This document shows, in pieces, positions 11,918 through 23,100 of a stretch of DNA of 64,000 bases; position 1 is the stretch's first letter, and the number at the start of each line of letters is the position of its first letter. This DNA comes from Liquidambar formosana (taxonomy: Eukaryota > Streptophyta > Magnoliopsida > Saxifragales > Altingiaceae), in contig CM077831.1 in NCBI GenBank assembly GCA_039720395.1, forward strand, positions 4,630,003-4,694,002, given 5' to 3'. A model generated the notes under the pieces. The model had not been told where the DNA came from and searched no databases. It was given only the letters and a program-made list of their open reading frames with translations. The position numbers and the translations under genes are program-made.

Positions 11918-11926
11918 TATTTATAG
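11918..11926 (-). promoter_or_regulatory. TATA box in the 3' LTR of B
   Basis: CTATAAATA on the minus strand. In the 5' LTR the same box at 26071-26079 would drive the genomic transcript. Confidence 0.65.
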
Positions 11927-12065
11927 CTGAAATCTGGAGTTTCCCTTTCCTTCCTGGACTAGGTTCCTTTGGAGAATAATCAAAAGGTATTTTATAATGA
12001 TAAAAGACTTCTAATCTGAATAGGAAAAGGAAATTGTCTTTTATAAAAATTGGGAGACTGACCGC

Positions 12066-12131
12066 TAACACGCATGCACATGTATCGTATGTGCGTACAC
12101 ACACTCATCACATACGTACACGTGTTAGTGT
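12066..12131. promoter_or_regulatory. Palindrome cluster in the 3' LTR of B
   Basis: Overlapping dyads: outer CTAACACG / CGTGTTAG, inner CGTATGTG / CACATACG, plus the palindromes GCATGC, GTAC and CACGTG. It lies about 140 bp upstream of the LTR TATA box. The 5' LTR copy is at 26219-26284. Clusters of other sequence sit at the matching place in the LTRs of C and F. Confidence 0.6.
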
Positions 12132-12689
12132 CATGATAAAAATGTCTAATTTAATAAAATAATTTTCTTTTCATTTTAACCAAAAATCTCATGCTGTGAT
12201 TCGCACTAATTCTTCAAGGATAATCCGTAAATAACCACACTAAACTCATCATCAGGGCCACGGGACTTAATACCTCATATGCATCCATATGAACTCCAAT
12301 TGACAATTTGGAGATCATTCCAAGGTCAAATGAAAAGTTTGGGACTTAAAAGACAATTATGCCCCTCAAGTCACAAAAGCTCTTATTATCCCTCAAGATC
12401 AACTCCAATTTGAACCAAAATTCATATCCATTGTCCTTGTGACTCTAGAAAACTAATGCAAGTGACTAGACACAAAAACAAAACAAAAACATGCGTAAAA
12501 TGATGAGCCCTAGTAAGGTGGTGCAAAAATGGGGTGTGACAGAAGCCCCTTATTGGCGAACAAGTTACACTTGTGAACCAATGATAAAGAACAACCCATT
12601 TTTGGCCAAAAAGCCCGGAGAAATCACACACTGATACCAACAATGATGGGAGGTTGAAAACCTGAGACTGAAATAAGGAAGTGTACACA

Positions 12690-14560
12690 AGTCATGAGTA
12701 TACTTAAACCACTGAGGGTTGAGAATTGATAAGAGAAGCATATTCAAGCCACTACGAATGAACATACTTTTGAAATGGAAAGATATATTCTAGTCACGAA
12801 TATATTTAACCAAGTGATGAGAATGAAATCTGAGAAGCACATTCAAGTGATGAACATACCTTTGAAATGGAGAAATATATCCAAGCGATGGATATACTTA
12901 ACCAAGTAAGTGACAAAATATCTGAGAAGTATACTCAAGTGATGAGTATACCATTGAAATGGAGAAATATATTCAGGTCACGAATATATTTAACCAAGTA
13001 ATCTAAGAATGAAATCTGAGAAATATACTCAAGTGATGAGCATACCATTGAAATGGAGAAATATATCCAAGCGATGGATATCTTTAACCAAGTAGGATAA
13101 GAATAATCTGAGAGGTGTATTCAAGTGATGAGTGTACTTTTGAAATGGAGAAATATATTCAGGTCACGAACATATTTAACCAAGTGATGAAAAAGATGCT
13201 GAGAAATATACTCAAGTGATGAGTATACTTAATGATTGAAAAAGACTGAGAAGTACGTTCAAGTGATGAACATACTTTTGAAATGGAGAAATGTATCCAA
13301 GTGATGGATATATTTAACCAAGTAAGTTGAGAAGTACACTCAAGTGATGAGCATACCATTGAGATGGAGAAATATATCCAAACGACGGACATATTTAACC
13401 AAGTAAGATAAGAATAATCTGAGAAGTGTACTCAAGTGATGAGTACACCATTAAAATGGAGAAATATATTCTAGTCACGAATATACTTAACCAAGTAAGT
13501 GACAAGTATGTTTAAGTGATAAACATACCATTGAAATAGAGAAATATATCCAAGTGATGGATATACTTAAGCAAGTAAGTGACAAGTATGTTTAAGTGAT
13601 AAACATACCATTGAAATAGAGAAATATATCCAAGCGATGGATATACTTAAGCAAGTAAGATAAAGAATAATCTGAGAAGTGTACTCAAGTGATGAGTACA
13701 CCATTGAAATGGAGAAATATATTCTAGTCATGAATATATTTAACCAAGTAAGTGACAAATAATCTGAGAAGTATACTCAAGTGATGAGCATACCATTGAA
13801 ATGGAGAAATATACCCAAGCGATGGATATACTTAACCAAGTAAGTGGCAAAATATCTGAGAAGTATACTCAAGTGATGAGTATACCATTGAAATGGAAAA
13901 AATATACCCAAGTGGTGGATATACTTAACCAAGTAAGTGACAAATGATCTGAGAAGTATGTTCAAGTGATGAACATACCATTGAAATGGAGAAGTGTACC
14001 CAAGCGATGGATATACTTAACCAAGTAAATGACAAAATATCTGAGAAGTATGTTCAAGTGATGAACATACCATTGAAATGGAGAAGTGTACCCAAGCGAT
14101 GGATATACTTAACCAAGTAAGTGACAAAATATCTGAGAAGTATGTTCAAGTGATGAACATACCATTGAAATGGAGAAATATATTCAAGTGATTAATATAT
14201 TTAACCAAGTAAGTGATAATGAGGATCTGAAACTAGGAAGCATATTCAATGGGCGAACATGCTTTTGAAATGGAAGAATATATTCAAGTGATGAATATAT
14301 TCAACCAAGTATGATAGAAAATGAGAATTTGAAACTGAGAAGCATATTCAAAGGGTGAATACACTTTTGAAATGGAAAAATATATTCAAGTGATGAATAT
14401 ATTCAACCAAGTAGGATAGGGAATGAGAATTTGAAACCGAGAAGCATATTCAAAGAGTGAATACACTTTTGAAATGGAAGAATATATTCAAGTGATGAGT
14501 ATATTCAACCAAGTGGGATGAAAAATCAAGATTTGAAATGAGGATATATGATCAATTTAT
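12690..14560. repeat. Dyad-rich minisatellite, element B copy
   Basis: About 19 units of 80-105 bp. Each unit typically has two short dyads with a constant centre (AAGTGAT, AAGCGAT or AGGTCAC) and variable arms, for example TACTCA/TGAGTA, TGTTCA/TGAACA, TGTTTA/TAAACA and ATCCA/TGGAT. A phrase TTGAAATGGAGAAATATA separates the dyads and TTTAACCAAGTAAGTGA ends the unit. Arm changes on one side are often matched on the other. No coding signal. Confidence 0.9.
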
Positions 14561-14796
14561 CAAGATTGAACAGGCATGGTGCAAGAGGAAAGTGACTTAA
14601 CACATTGTCACTTGAGTTGGCATGACATAGGGGAAATATATTCAACCCTTTTGAACATAAAATCAATTCAAGGAATTGATTTCAAGATGGAATTTGATTG
14701 ATTTTAAGCTCAAAAAGTGTTGAATATCTCATTTGGAAGGAGGTTTGATCACGCGTCAAGGCGAGACAAAGCGAGAAGCAAAACCAAAACAAAGTG
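14561..14796. other. Spacer between dyad array and module, element B
   Basis: Close match to 396-640 in element A, including GGCGAGACAAAGCGAG just before the module. No gene seen. Confidence 0.7.
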
Positions 14797-14856
14797 GCTT
14801 GGGTGACCACCAGGCCTCGGGAGGCTAGCCGCCCAGGCCTGGGTGGTTACCCGAGC
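14797..14856. promoter_or_regulatory. Chimeric palindromic module B
   Basis: The left part (GCTTGGGTGACCACCAGG and the sequence before it) matches module A1. The right part (GGGTGGTTACCCGAGCC and the sequence after it) matches module A2. In A these modules lie more than 3 kb apart on either side of the PMD gene. B therefore appears to carry one fused module at a deletion junction. It lies 87 bp before the TATA box of the remaining cargo gene. Confidence 0.8.
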
Positions 14857-14942
14857 CCAAAGCGGAAATCCCACTTTGAATAGGAAACTTCCTATTCTGA
14901 TGGGTTTTTTCCTATTTGAACTTGGATTTGTGACCTTTTCCC

Positions 14943-14950
14943 TATAAAAA
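14943..14950 (+). promoter_or_regulatory. TATA box of the B-copy DUF7745-like gene
   Basis: TATAAAAA, 56 bp before the ATG at 14999, the same spacing as in A. Confidence 0.75.
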
Positions 14951-14998
14951 CACATCCAAGAGGTTCCTAAACCTACTTGTATTCATTCATTAGAAATT

Positions 14999-16285
14999 AT
15001 GGAGGCTCTAGACAAATTTTTAGGAGGGTTTTTGAGAGTTATGAGTGCTGAAGCAAAATCTGAGTTCAAGTGCTTTGGCTTGGATCCATTGCTCTCTTTG
15101 AGGCATGTGAGGCTTGAAACGAACCTCTTGACTGCTGCTACATATTTTTGGGATCCTCAAGTTCATGTGTTCCGCTTCAACTATGAAGAACTGTGCCCAA
15201 CCATGGAGGAATTCTGTGCATTGTATGGAGTTTCAACGGTAGGTCCTTTCATTCTCCCTACTCCTCGCCCAAGCTTTCTTACTTCTTTCTCCAATCTACT
15301 TGGGATTCACTCACAATATGCCTCTACGTTTGTAAAGGACCATATGGTAGACTTGATGAAATTGGCAACCTCTTTTTTAGCTTGTGATAGTAAAGGTATT
15401 CTGAATTTTACCTTTCCTATTAAGCATGCACTTGCCTTTTGCCTCATTGGTCGTTTTCTTATTTCCACTGGTACTCCACATGTTCCCATTCAAATCTGTG
15501 ACTTGATTCCTCTCCTTGCCAAGGGCCATAACTTGATTCCCATGGTGCTAGCTGAAACCCTGAATGGTTTGGATAAAGTCCATGAGGACCCAAAGGTTTC
15601 CTTAGGAGGTAGCCCCATTATACTGCAGATGTGGTTGCTTGAAAGACTGAATTTCTTGTCACCAGTTGCCATTGCACCGTACAAGCCCCAGCATTACTGC
15701 CTTCGCCGCATTGAACTACCTGGGCAATTTTCATTGAGAGATTGGCTAGGTTACTTCCAAACCCTTTCTTGGAGGAGTGTCAAGTGGTTTGTATTCATAT
15801 GGGGCTGCAGTGACCAGGTGCTTCTGCGGACTTCTGGATGCGCCATGGTGAGACTCATAGGACTGAGGTCTACTTCCTTCTATTGGCCTTCAAGGGTTCT
15901 GCGTCAGATGGGCGCCATGCAAACCATACCCACTTCCTTGAAAGGTGACTATCCTGTGGTGCCCGCGGGTCTTTCTGTAGTGACTTGGGCGAAGGACCGA
16001 TGGCCTAGAAAGCTGACACTGACTCAAGTGACGAATACTAATGGTCCGTATATGATGAGCCCCGAGTATAAGGAATGGTTGAAAAGCAATTTAGGTGAGA
16101 GAGAGACTACTCGAAGAGAAAGGATTTTTGGACTTATCAAGAACAATGAACTTGGATCTTGCAGAGAAGATATTATGGAAGCAGTGACAGCAGCTTATGA
16201 ACATGACTTGAGGAAGAAAAGAAGACATGAAAGAGAGAAGAAGAAAGCTGAGGAGCGAGCTGCAAAGAAGCCCAAGAAAAACTGA
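14999..16285 (+). CDS. DUF7745-like cargo protein, intact, antisense in element B
   Basis: A single-exon frame of 428 codons, with the ATG at the same place relative to the TATA box as in A and C. The N-terminal part carries YFWDPQVHVFRF and TMEEFCALYGVST. The middle is rich in Leu, Trp and Arg with GRFLISTG and FSLRDWLGYFQTLSW. The end is a long basic segment (KKRRHEREKKKAEERAAKK), probably a nuclear localisation signal or nucleic-acid-binding tail. I see no membrane segment or signal peptide. It is convergent with pol. Function is unknown. The frame is open while pol of the same element is broken. The similarity of its start to PMD domains suggests distant kinship, not proven. Confidence 0.8.
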   Translation: MEALDKFLGGFLRVMSAEAKSEFKCFGLDPLLSLRHVRLETNLLTAATYFWDPQVHVFRFNYEELCPTMEEFCALYGVSTVGPFILPTPRPSFLTSFSNLLGIHSQYASTFVKDHMVDLMKLATSFLACDSKGILNFTFPIKHALAFCLIGRFLISTGTPHVPIQICDLIPLLAKGHNLIPMVLAETLNGLDKVHEDPKVSLGGSPIILQMWLLERLNFLSPVAIAPYKPQHYCLRRIELPGQFSLRDWLGYFQTLSWRSVKWFVFIWGCSDQVLLRTSGCAMVRLIGLRSTSFYWPSRVLRQMGAMQTIPTSLKGDYPVVPAGLSVVTWAKDRWPRKLTLTQVTNTNGPYMMSPEYKEWLKSNLGERETTRRERIFGLIKNNELGSCREDIMEAVTAAYEHDLRKKRRHEREKKKAEERAAKKPKKN

Positions 16286-16373
16286 AGACTCAATAGAATA
16301 GGATATTTATGGCATATTTATAGTTCTTTTACTTAATACCAATGAATTGCTATGTCAATCAATTTTAGTTTTG

Positions 16374-16379
16374 AATAAA
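16374..16379 (+). terminator. Polyadenylation signal of the DUF7745-like gene (B)
   Basis: AATAAA about 90 bp after the stop, conserved in A and C. Confidence 0.5.
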
Positions 16380-16467
16380 TTGCCAATAATAAATCAAATT
16401 TGGGATTTTCTTGTTTGATTTAGACCGCACCCAAGGTAACTTTATGGGTTGCCTACGTATCTCCATG

Positions 16468-16519
16468 GTTTTTTTTTTCTTCTTTTTTTTTTTTGTTTTT
16501 TTTTTTTTTTTTTGTTTTT
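16468..16519. repeat. T-rich tract between the convergent genes (B)
   Basis: About 50 bases, nearly all T. It is bracketed by GCCTACGTATCTCC (16451-16464) and TTACGTAGTTC (16537-16547), as in A and C. Confidence 0.85.
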
Positions 16520-16601
16520 GAATGGAGAATCAGGTCTTACGTAGTTCTCATGCCTTAACTTTTGCCTAGGCCGCCCTTACGGGTTTTCAACCTAGCAGGC
16601 T

Positions 16602-19600
16602 TCAAACATGATATTTCTTTAATTGATCCAAATTAGTTGGACGAGCAAACTCAATTCCATCTAAATCCATGAGGCGAACAGCCCCTGCTGGCAATATCTC
16701 TTTGATAATGTATGGCCCACCCCAACTTGGCTTGAATTTTCCCCGCGGATCGAACACTGGAGCTCTGATTTCTTTCAGCACTACATCCCCTTTCTTTAGA
16801 CCTCGATCTTTGACATGCTTGTTGAATGCTCTGGCAACTCTCCATTGATACCCCTGAACATGATACAGCGCCCTTAACCGCCTTTCATCGAGTAAAGCTA
16901 ACTCGTCATAACGGCTCTTAACCCAATCCACTTCTGCTATCTGGCTCTCCACAGCAACCCTTAATGAAGGAACCTCTAATTCAACTGGCAACACGGCCTC
17001 CATTCCATAAACTAGAGAATAAGGGGTAGCCCCTGTTGACGACCTTATTGATGTTCTGTAACCCCATAGAGCCAATGGCAACTTCTCATGCCAGTCTGTG
17101 TGTGAGTCCGCAGTCTTCTGTAGTATCTTCTTGATGTTCTTGTTAGCTGCTTCCACCGCTCCATTAGTCTGAGGACGGTATGGTGACGACAGATGGTGGG
17201 CTATGCCGTACTTTTGCAAGAGCTCATGGGTTTCTTTCTGAAAGTGCTGGCCATTGTCTGAGATAACTTCATGCGGTACCCCATATCGATAGATGATGCT
17301 GTGCTGTATGAACTGTGCTACTTTCTTGGAATTCAAGGTCTTGAAGGACGCTGCTTCCACCCACTTAGTGAAGTAGTTGATGGCAACCAGGATGTATTCA
17401 TGCCCATTTGACGCCTTTGGCTTGATCTGTCCGATGATATCTATCCCCCATACCGCGAATGGCCATGGTGACGACATACTTGTTAAAGGCATAGAAGGCA
17501 AATGTTGTCCACTGGCGAACAGTTGGCATTTGTGGCACTTCTTGACATGTGCGTGGCAGTCTCTTTCCATGGTAGACCAATAATAGCCTAACCTCATGAT
17601 TTTCTTAGCTAACATATAGCCATTCATATGCGGAGCCCCTGTCCCTTCATGGATTTCTTTAATCAGATGCTCGGCTTCTTCCTCAGTGACACACAGTAGG
17701 TGGATCCCGTCGTATGATCTCCGATATAGCTTTCCTCCACAAAGTACATAGTGACTTGCCAACCGCCTTAGGGTTTTTCTATCAATGCGAGATGCTCCTT
17801 CTGGGTACTCCCTTTCTTCAATGAACTTCTTTATGTCATGGAACCACGGACGGCCATCATTCACTTCCCCTCCTCGGATTGCACAACAGTACACAGGCTT
17901 GTCTCGGCATTCTATTACCAACGGCTTCACATTTCCCCCTTCAGGTATCTCCACCATGGATGCTAGGGTCGCCAAGGCATCGGCGAACTGGTTCTTGTTT
18001 CTTGAAAGGTAGTTGAACTCTATCTCTGAGAACTCCTTGGTTAGAGCTTCCAGATAGGCATGGTAGGGTAGCAGCTTCTCATCTCGAGTTTTCTATTCCC
18101 CTTTTATCTGACAAATGATTAGCGCCGAGTCCCCGAACACTTCTAATTCTTTGATCCCCAATTCAAGTGCCGCTTCCAATGCTAGGATACAGGCCTCATA
18201 TTCAGCAATGTTGTTGGTGGCTTCGAACCCCAACTTGACCGCCAACGGTGTAAATGCCTCTTCGGGTGAGACCAGCAGGACTCCTATCCCATAACCTTTC
18301 TTATTGGCTACCCCATCGAAGTATACTCTCCAAGTTTTTCTACCAATCTCTAGCACGTCCTCATCTGGGAATTGATCGTTGAACGGAACGGATGATGACA
18401 CCGGACAGCTGGCTAGGTAGTCTGCGATGACGCTTCCCTTGATAGACTTCTGATTCACGTACTTGATGTCGAATTCATTGAGGAGAATTGACCATCGAGC
18501 AGTTCTGAATGACAATACTGGCCTTCCTACCAGGTACTTCAACGGGTCCATGCGACTTATCAAGAACACTTCGAAGGACATCATGTAGTGCCGGAGTTTC
18601 TGCGTCGCCCATACTAGTGCCACACAATCCTTTTCAATTGCATTGTACTTTTGCATTGTACTTCACTTCACAGTCTGTCATTTTCTTGCTTAAGTAATAA
18701 ATGGCATTTTCCTTTGTAGACCCTTCAAGATATTGAGCTAACATAGCTCCCGTCGCGGTTTCGGTGACCGTTAAGTATAACAAAAGTGGCGCGCCTTGCC
18801 GTGGGGGAACTAAGATTGGAGGATTGCTCAAGTATCTCTTAATGGTCTCAAAGGCTCTTGGCATTCTTCGTTCCACACTTTTGGCACACCTTTCTTAAGC
18901 AATTTGAAGATTGGTTCGCAAACCATGGTCAAGTTGGCAATGAATCGGCTTATGTATTGAACTCTTCCCAGAAAACCTCGGATCTCCTTCTCAGTGCTAG
19001 GCGGCTCCATCTCCACAATAGCTTTTATCTTCCCTGGGTCCACTTCGATACCTCTCTGAGTGATCATAAACCCCAATAGCTTGCCTGCAGTGACGCCGAA
19101 AGCACACTTCTGTGGGTTGAGACGGAGATTGTACTTTTTTGCTCGCTCTAAGAATTTCTCTAGTGCCTTGAAATGCCCTTCCCTATCCACGGACTTCACG
19201 ATCATATCATCGACGTAAACCTCGACTTCCTTATGGATCATATCATGCAATAGGGTCGTAGCTGCTCTTTGGTAAGTAGCCCCAGCGTTTCTTAAGCCAA
19301 AAGGCATTACTTTGTAACAGTACGTTCCCCATTGCGTGATAAAGGCTGTTTTCTCCATGTCTTGAGGCGCCATCTTTATCTGGTTATACCCGGAGAATCC
19401 GTCCATGAAGGAGAGGAGTGCATATCCCACCGTGCTATCTACCAACACGTCGATATGGGGTAAAGGAAAGTCATCCTTAGGGCTCGCGGCGTTGAGATCT
19501 CGGAAGTCGACACACATCCTCACTTTCCCATCTTTTTTAGGCACAGGCACTATATTCGACAACCACTCGGGGTACTCCACAACTTGGAGGAAACCCGCGT

Positions 19601-19973
19601 CTAGTTGTTTAGTTACCTCTTCTTTTACTTTTAGGGCCCATTCTGGTTTTAATCTTCTGAGTTTCTGCTTTACCGGCTTCTTTAGGGAATTAGTGGGGAT
19701 ATAGTGTTGCACAATATCGGGGTCGATGCCAGGCATGTCTTCATAAGACCATGCAAAAGCCATAATGTTGGCTTTCAAGAGAGAGATCATCTTTTCTTTT
19801 TCAACGGGGGAGAAGGTTTTCCCAATTTTAACTATTCTTGGCAATTCATTCGTCCCTAAGTTGATTGATTCCAATTCATCCATATTAGGTTCGGTGACGC
19901 CCCTTTTCCTTTGCTCAACGAGCTCCGGGGGGACATCGTTCCTAGGATCTATATCCATGCCATAAATATCCAT
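16602..19973 (-). pseudogene. pol: pol polyprotein of element B, broken at three places
   Basis: Same start (MDIYGMDIDP) and domain order as in A: RT with YVDD, RNase H, archaeal-type RNase H, zinc finger, D,D-35-E integrase, no chromodomain. Lesions: loss of one base near 18854-18856; a 13-bp duplication within 18639-18663 that puts the frame back (net +12), so the reading between the two is wrong; TAG at 18090-18092, where A has tryptophan. The integrase half (17975-16602) is otherwise open with all catalytic residues. The element is young by its LTRs, so this damage is recent or the element moved with proteins from another copy. Confidence 0.92.
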
Positions 19974-19992
19974 AGAGGAGAGAAAAGAGACA

Positions 19993-19995
19993 CTG
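19993..19995 (-). other. Possible 3' splice site between gag-pro and pol (B)
   Basis: TCTATATATGCAG on the minus strand, 19 nt before the pol ATG, as in A. Confidence 0.4.
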
Positions 19996-20159
19996 CATAT
20001 ATAGAGAAAGAAAGCACACTTTATTGACTAGAAATAATGGGAATGACACACAAAAGAAAGAAGGAAAACAAACAAATCTGTATCAATACTATGACTCCAC
20101 AAAGTGAGTAAAGTAGATACATCTTATTGAATTAGGGAAATATTACTAAACTAAGACAC

Positions 20160-23100
20160 CTACAAGCTGCTATCAGGTAGGCCAAGGTCTTCTTCTTCAT
20201 GGATCTCCGCAATGACACCACATTCAAGGTACCAATTCAGGAATGGCACGGTAGCATGGCTAATGGATGAACCCTGGAGTTCTTCAATGGTCGAGTCTTC
20301 CACGGTGAGGATCATGTCTTGGAACATTTCAGTCATAGCCCCCGCATCAAGGTTCTCTGCCCAGTTTTCCTCTTTTAAGCTTCTATATAGATCTTGGATA
20401 GAGTGGTACCAACTTGTCAAACTTTGAGGATTCGGCCCTTCTGTGAAGTATCTATCACCAAAACTTTTATCTGCCACGGCTGGGTCGGAACTTGGATAAA
20501 AAGTATATGGGATGTACTGCTTTATAGAAGAGTAATGGCGTGATGATTCATTCAGCTCTTTCTCAATGCATTGGACATAATCAAACCCAGATAGCGGTAT
20601 CGCTGCTGATTCAGGTTGTATCTCACATATAGGCACACCTGCGAGTTTCAATTCATAGTCCCCTTGAAGCGTTACTATGGCTCCTTCATATGGAAACTTC
20701 ACCTTTTGATGGAGTGAAGATGGCACAGCCCCAGCGGGATGGATCCAAGGTCGGCCCAACAGCAAGTTGAAACATGACGGCACATCTAACACTTGGAATT
20801 CTACCCTAAATTCAGTGGGTCCCATGATAAGAGGCAAAGTAACTACCCCTATTACTTCTCGGCGGGTGTTGTCATAAGCTCTTACGGTCTGCCTAGATGG
20901 CGTGAAATCAGTGGGTCCCAAACCCAAAACAGTGGCAGTTCGGAGAGGACATACATTCAGTGCGGACCCATTGTCGATAAGAACGGTGGGAACCCTCTTC
21001 CCCATAGTGTCAATGGTCACATAGAGAGTTTGAGAATGGCTCGGCCCGCTTTTAGGTAGGTCTACATCGGTGAACACGATGGTTGAGTTCTTGGGAGTTG
21101 GATTCACCAAATGTACCAATCCCTCAGGGGATGTGTCAACAGGCACTTGTATCTGATTCAACAGTTTCAACACGGTCTGTCTGTGCTTATGCGAGGCCAT
21201 GAGTAAGCCCCAAATAGTAATGTTGGCATTGGTCTTCTTCAGCTGCCTAAGCACTTCATCCTCTTCTTCTTGCAAGCTAGGACGCCTCTGCCCTTCCAAA
21301 TCTTCCAACAGATTTTCAGATTCTAGGTGGGGAGGCTTGAAATGACGACTCCCTCTGGTTATATGGTCCAACTCATCATCGCTAGCCCATATGTCATGGA
21401 CTTCCTCGGAGTCATTCATTAAGTCATCCCATTCTATCATGTCAATGCTCTCCATCTCTGTCGGCAAGTCATCCCAACCTGAAGGGACTATCGGCTCATC
21501 TGATATCGGACTTGGGCTTGAGTACAGCACATAGTAATCAAATTTCCCCGATGATTGACCTAATAGGCTAACCTGAGGATCCCCTGCTTCATATCTTTCT
21601 TTCAGCTCTTGTTGGATAGATTTCTTTGGCAACAACAAAACTTTTTGGTCAATGAGGTCTTGAATGATCTTCTTTAGTATAGAACAAGCCTCGGTGTCAT
21701 GGCTGGGTGCACGATGGTATTGGCAATATTGGTGAGGGGTTGATGGCCTTGGCTTTGGTAGAAGTGGCATGATAAGGCTGTTATTGCGGCAAATGGTGAA
21801 AAGACGGGTTAAGGTCATAGGGAGCGGAGTGTATTGTCTTATGGGATGGCGAGGGCGAGAGGATTCAACCCCAATGGCATTTATGGTGTTAGGTGGGGGT
21901 GTGTTGTTGTGTGATGGGAGAGGATTACGGGTGACATTTGGACGGGTTGGTGGTGAAATGACTTGCTTGTCAATGAGGTCTTGGACTTGGTGGCGAAGGC
22001 GAATACAGCGATTGGTGGCATGGCCTTTGGATTGGTGGTACTTGCAGTACTTATTCTCATTGTAGCTCTTGGGTAAGGGATTTGGTGGAGGTCTTGGGTC
22101 GAGTGGCTTCAATAGGTCACGACTTATGAGCTTTTCAAGGACTCTTTCGAGTGGCATGAATAGGTCAGTGAATTGGCGAGGTGGGTTGACATCATTAAGA
22201 GAAAAGGGTTGGATTGGTTGAGTTATGGTGTTGACCTCAGCATTGTTCTTCCCAGTAAAGTTTGTCTTGCGACTCCTCACTTCCTCAGTCTTGATTGTCC
22301 CATCATTGATAGCATCTTCAACCTGCGTGCCAGCCCCAATGAGAGCTTTGAAATTGGGGAAATAGTGGGCAAATAAGTGTTTGTGGTACACGGGCAGCAA
22401 GTTCTTAACCACCAGCTGAATTTGGTCCTCCTCATTTGGCCTATCCGTCATTCTCGACGCCTTTTGTCTCCACCTTGTAATGTAAGCGGAGAAAGTTTCA
22501 TGAGCCCCTTGCTTGGTAGTTTCTAGGTCCCTTCGAGTAACGTCCACCTCTGTGTTATACTTGTAGTGCTCTGAAAACTCATTGCATATGTCTTCCCAAG
22601 TCCGGGTTCTATTCTCATCCAAGGATAAGAACCATTTCAAAGCAGAAGTGGCCAAGGTTTCATGGAACATTTGAGCTAAAAGCTCGTCAGTAGCCCCTCG
22701 AGGGTGCATAGCTCGCACGTACATCTTCAAATGAGTCTTAGGGCAACCCGTCCCATCGAACTTTTCTAACTCCGGCATCTTGAATTGTAGTGGAATACGA
22801 GCCGTTGGAAACAGGGATAGAGTCCGCACATCGACCATGTCATCAGCCCTGCGAATCCCTTTTATAGTTCTCTCCAATGCTTCGACCTTGCTAGCTAACA
22901 CGGAATCACTGCTAGAACCTTTCCCCTTGGCTTCCCCTTCTAGGTCGGTGACCTCAGGTTTCGAGCTACTTTCCCCCCTTGTCTTAGTGTTCTCATTGGA
23001 TTGAGGTCCCTCTTCGGTGCCAGCCCCATGAGGTATACCCGAGGAATGGGCCTTAGAGCCATTTTGTTCAAGATCCGCCATCTTCTGTTGGTTCTCTTGA

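Larger units (their letters stand above)
9937..12541 (-). repeat. 3' LTR of element B
   Basis: It begins TGTGAACCCC and ends GGTGTGACA on the plus strand, so on the sense strand it starts TGTCACACCCC. It contains a TATA box (11918-11926), a palindrome cluster upstream of it (12066-12131), a conserved block at about 10375-10465 that includes GCGCCTACGTACC and CCACGTAGTTC, and a 10-bp copy of the PBS sequence at 10004-10013. The purine run next to it on the internal side (AAGGGG, near 12545-12551) is a weak candidate polypurine tract. Confidence 0.95.

Noticed and set aside
12690..14560. Regularly spaced dyads that look a little like a CRISPR array
   Set aside because: Repeats are degenerate, there are no unique spacers or cas genes, and the DNA is a plant retroelement.
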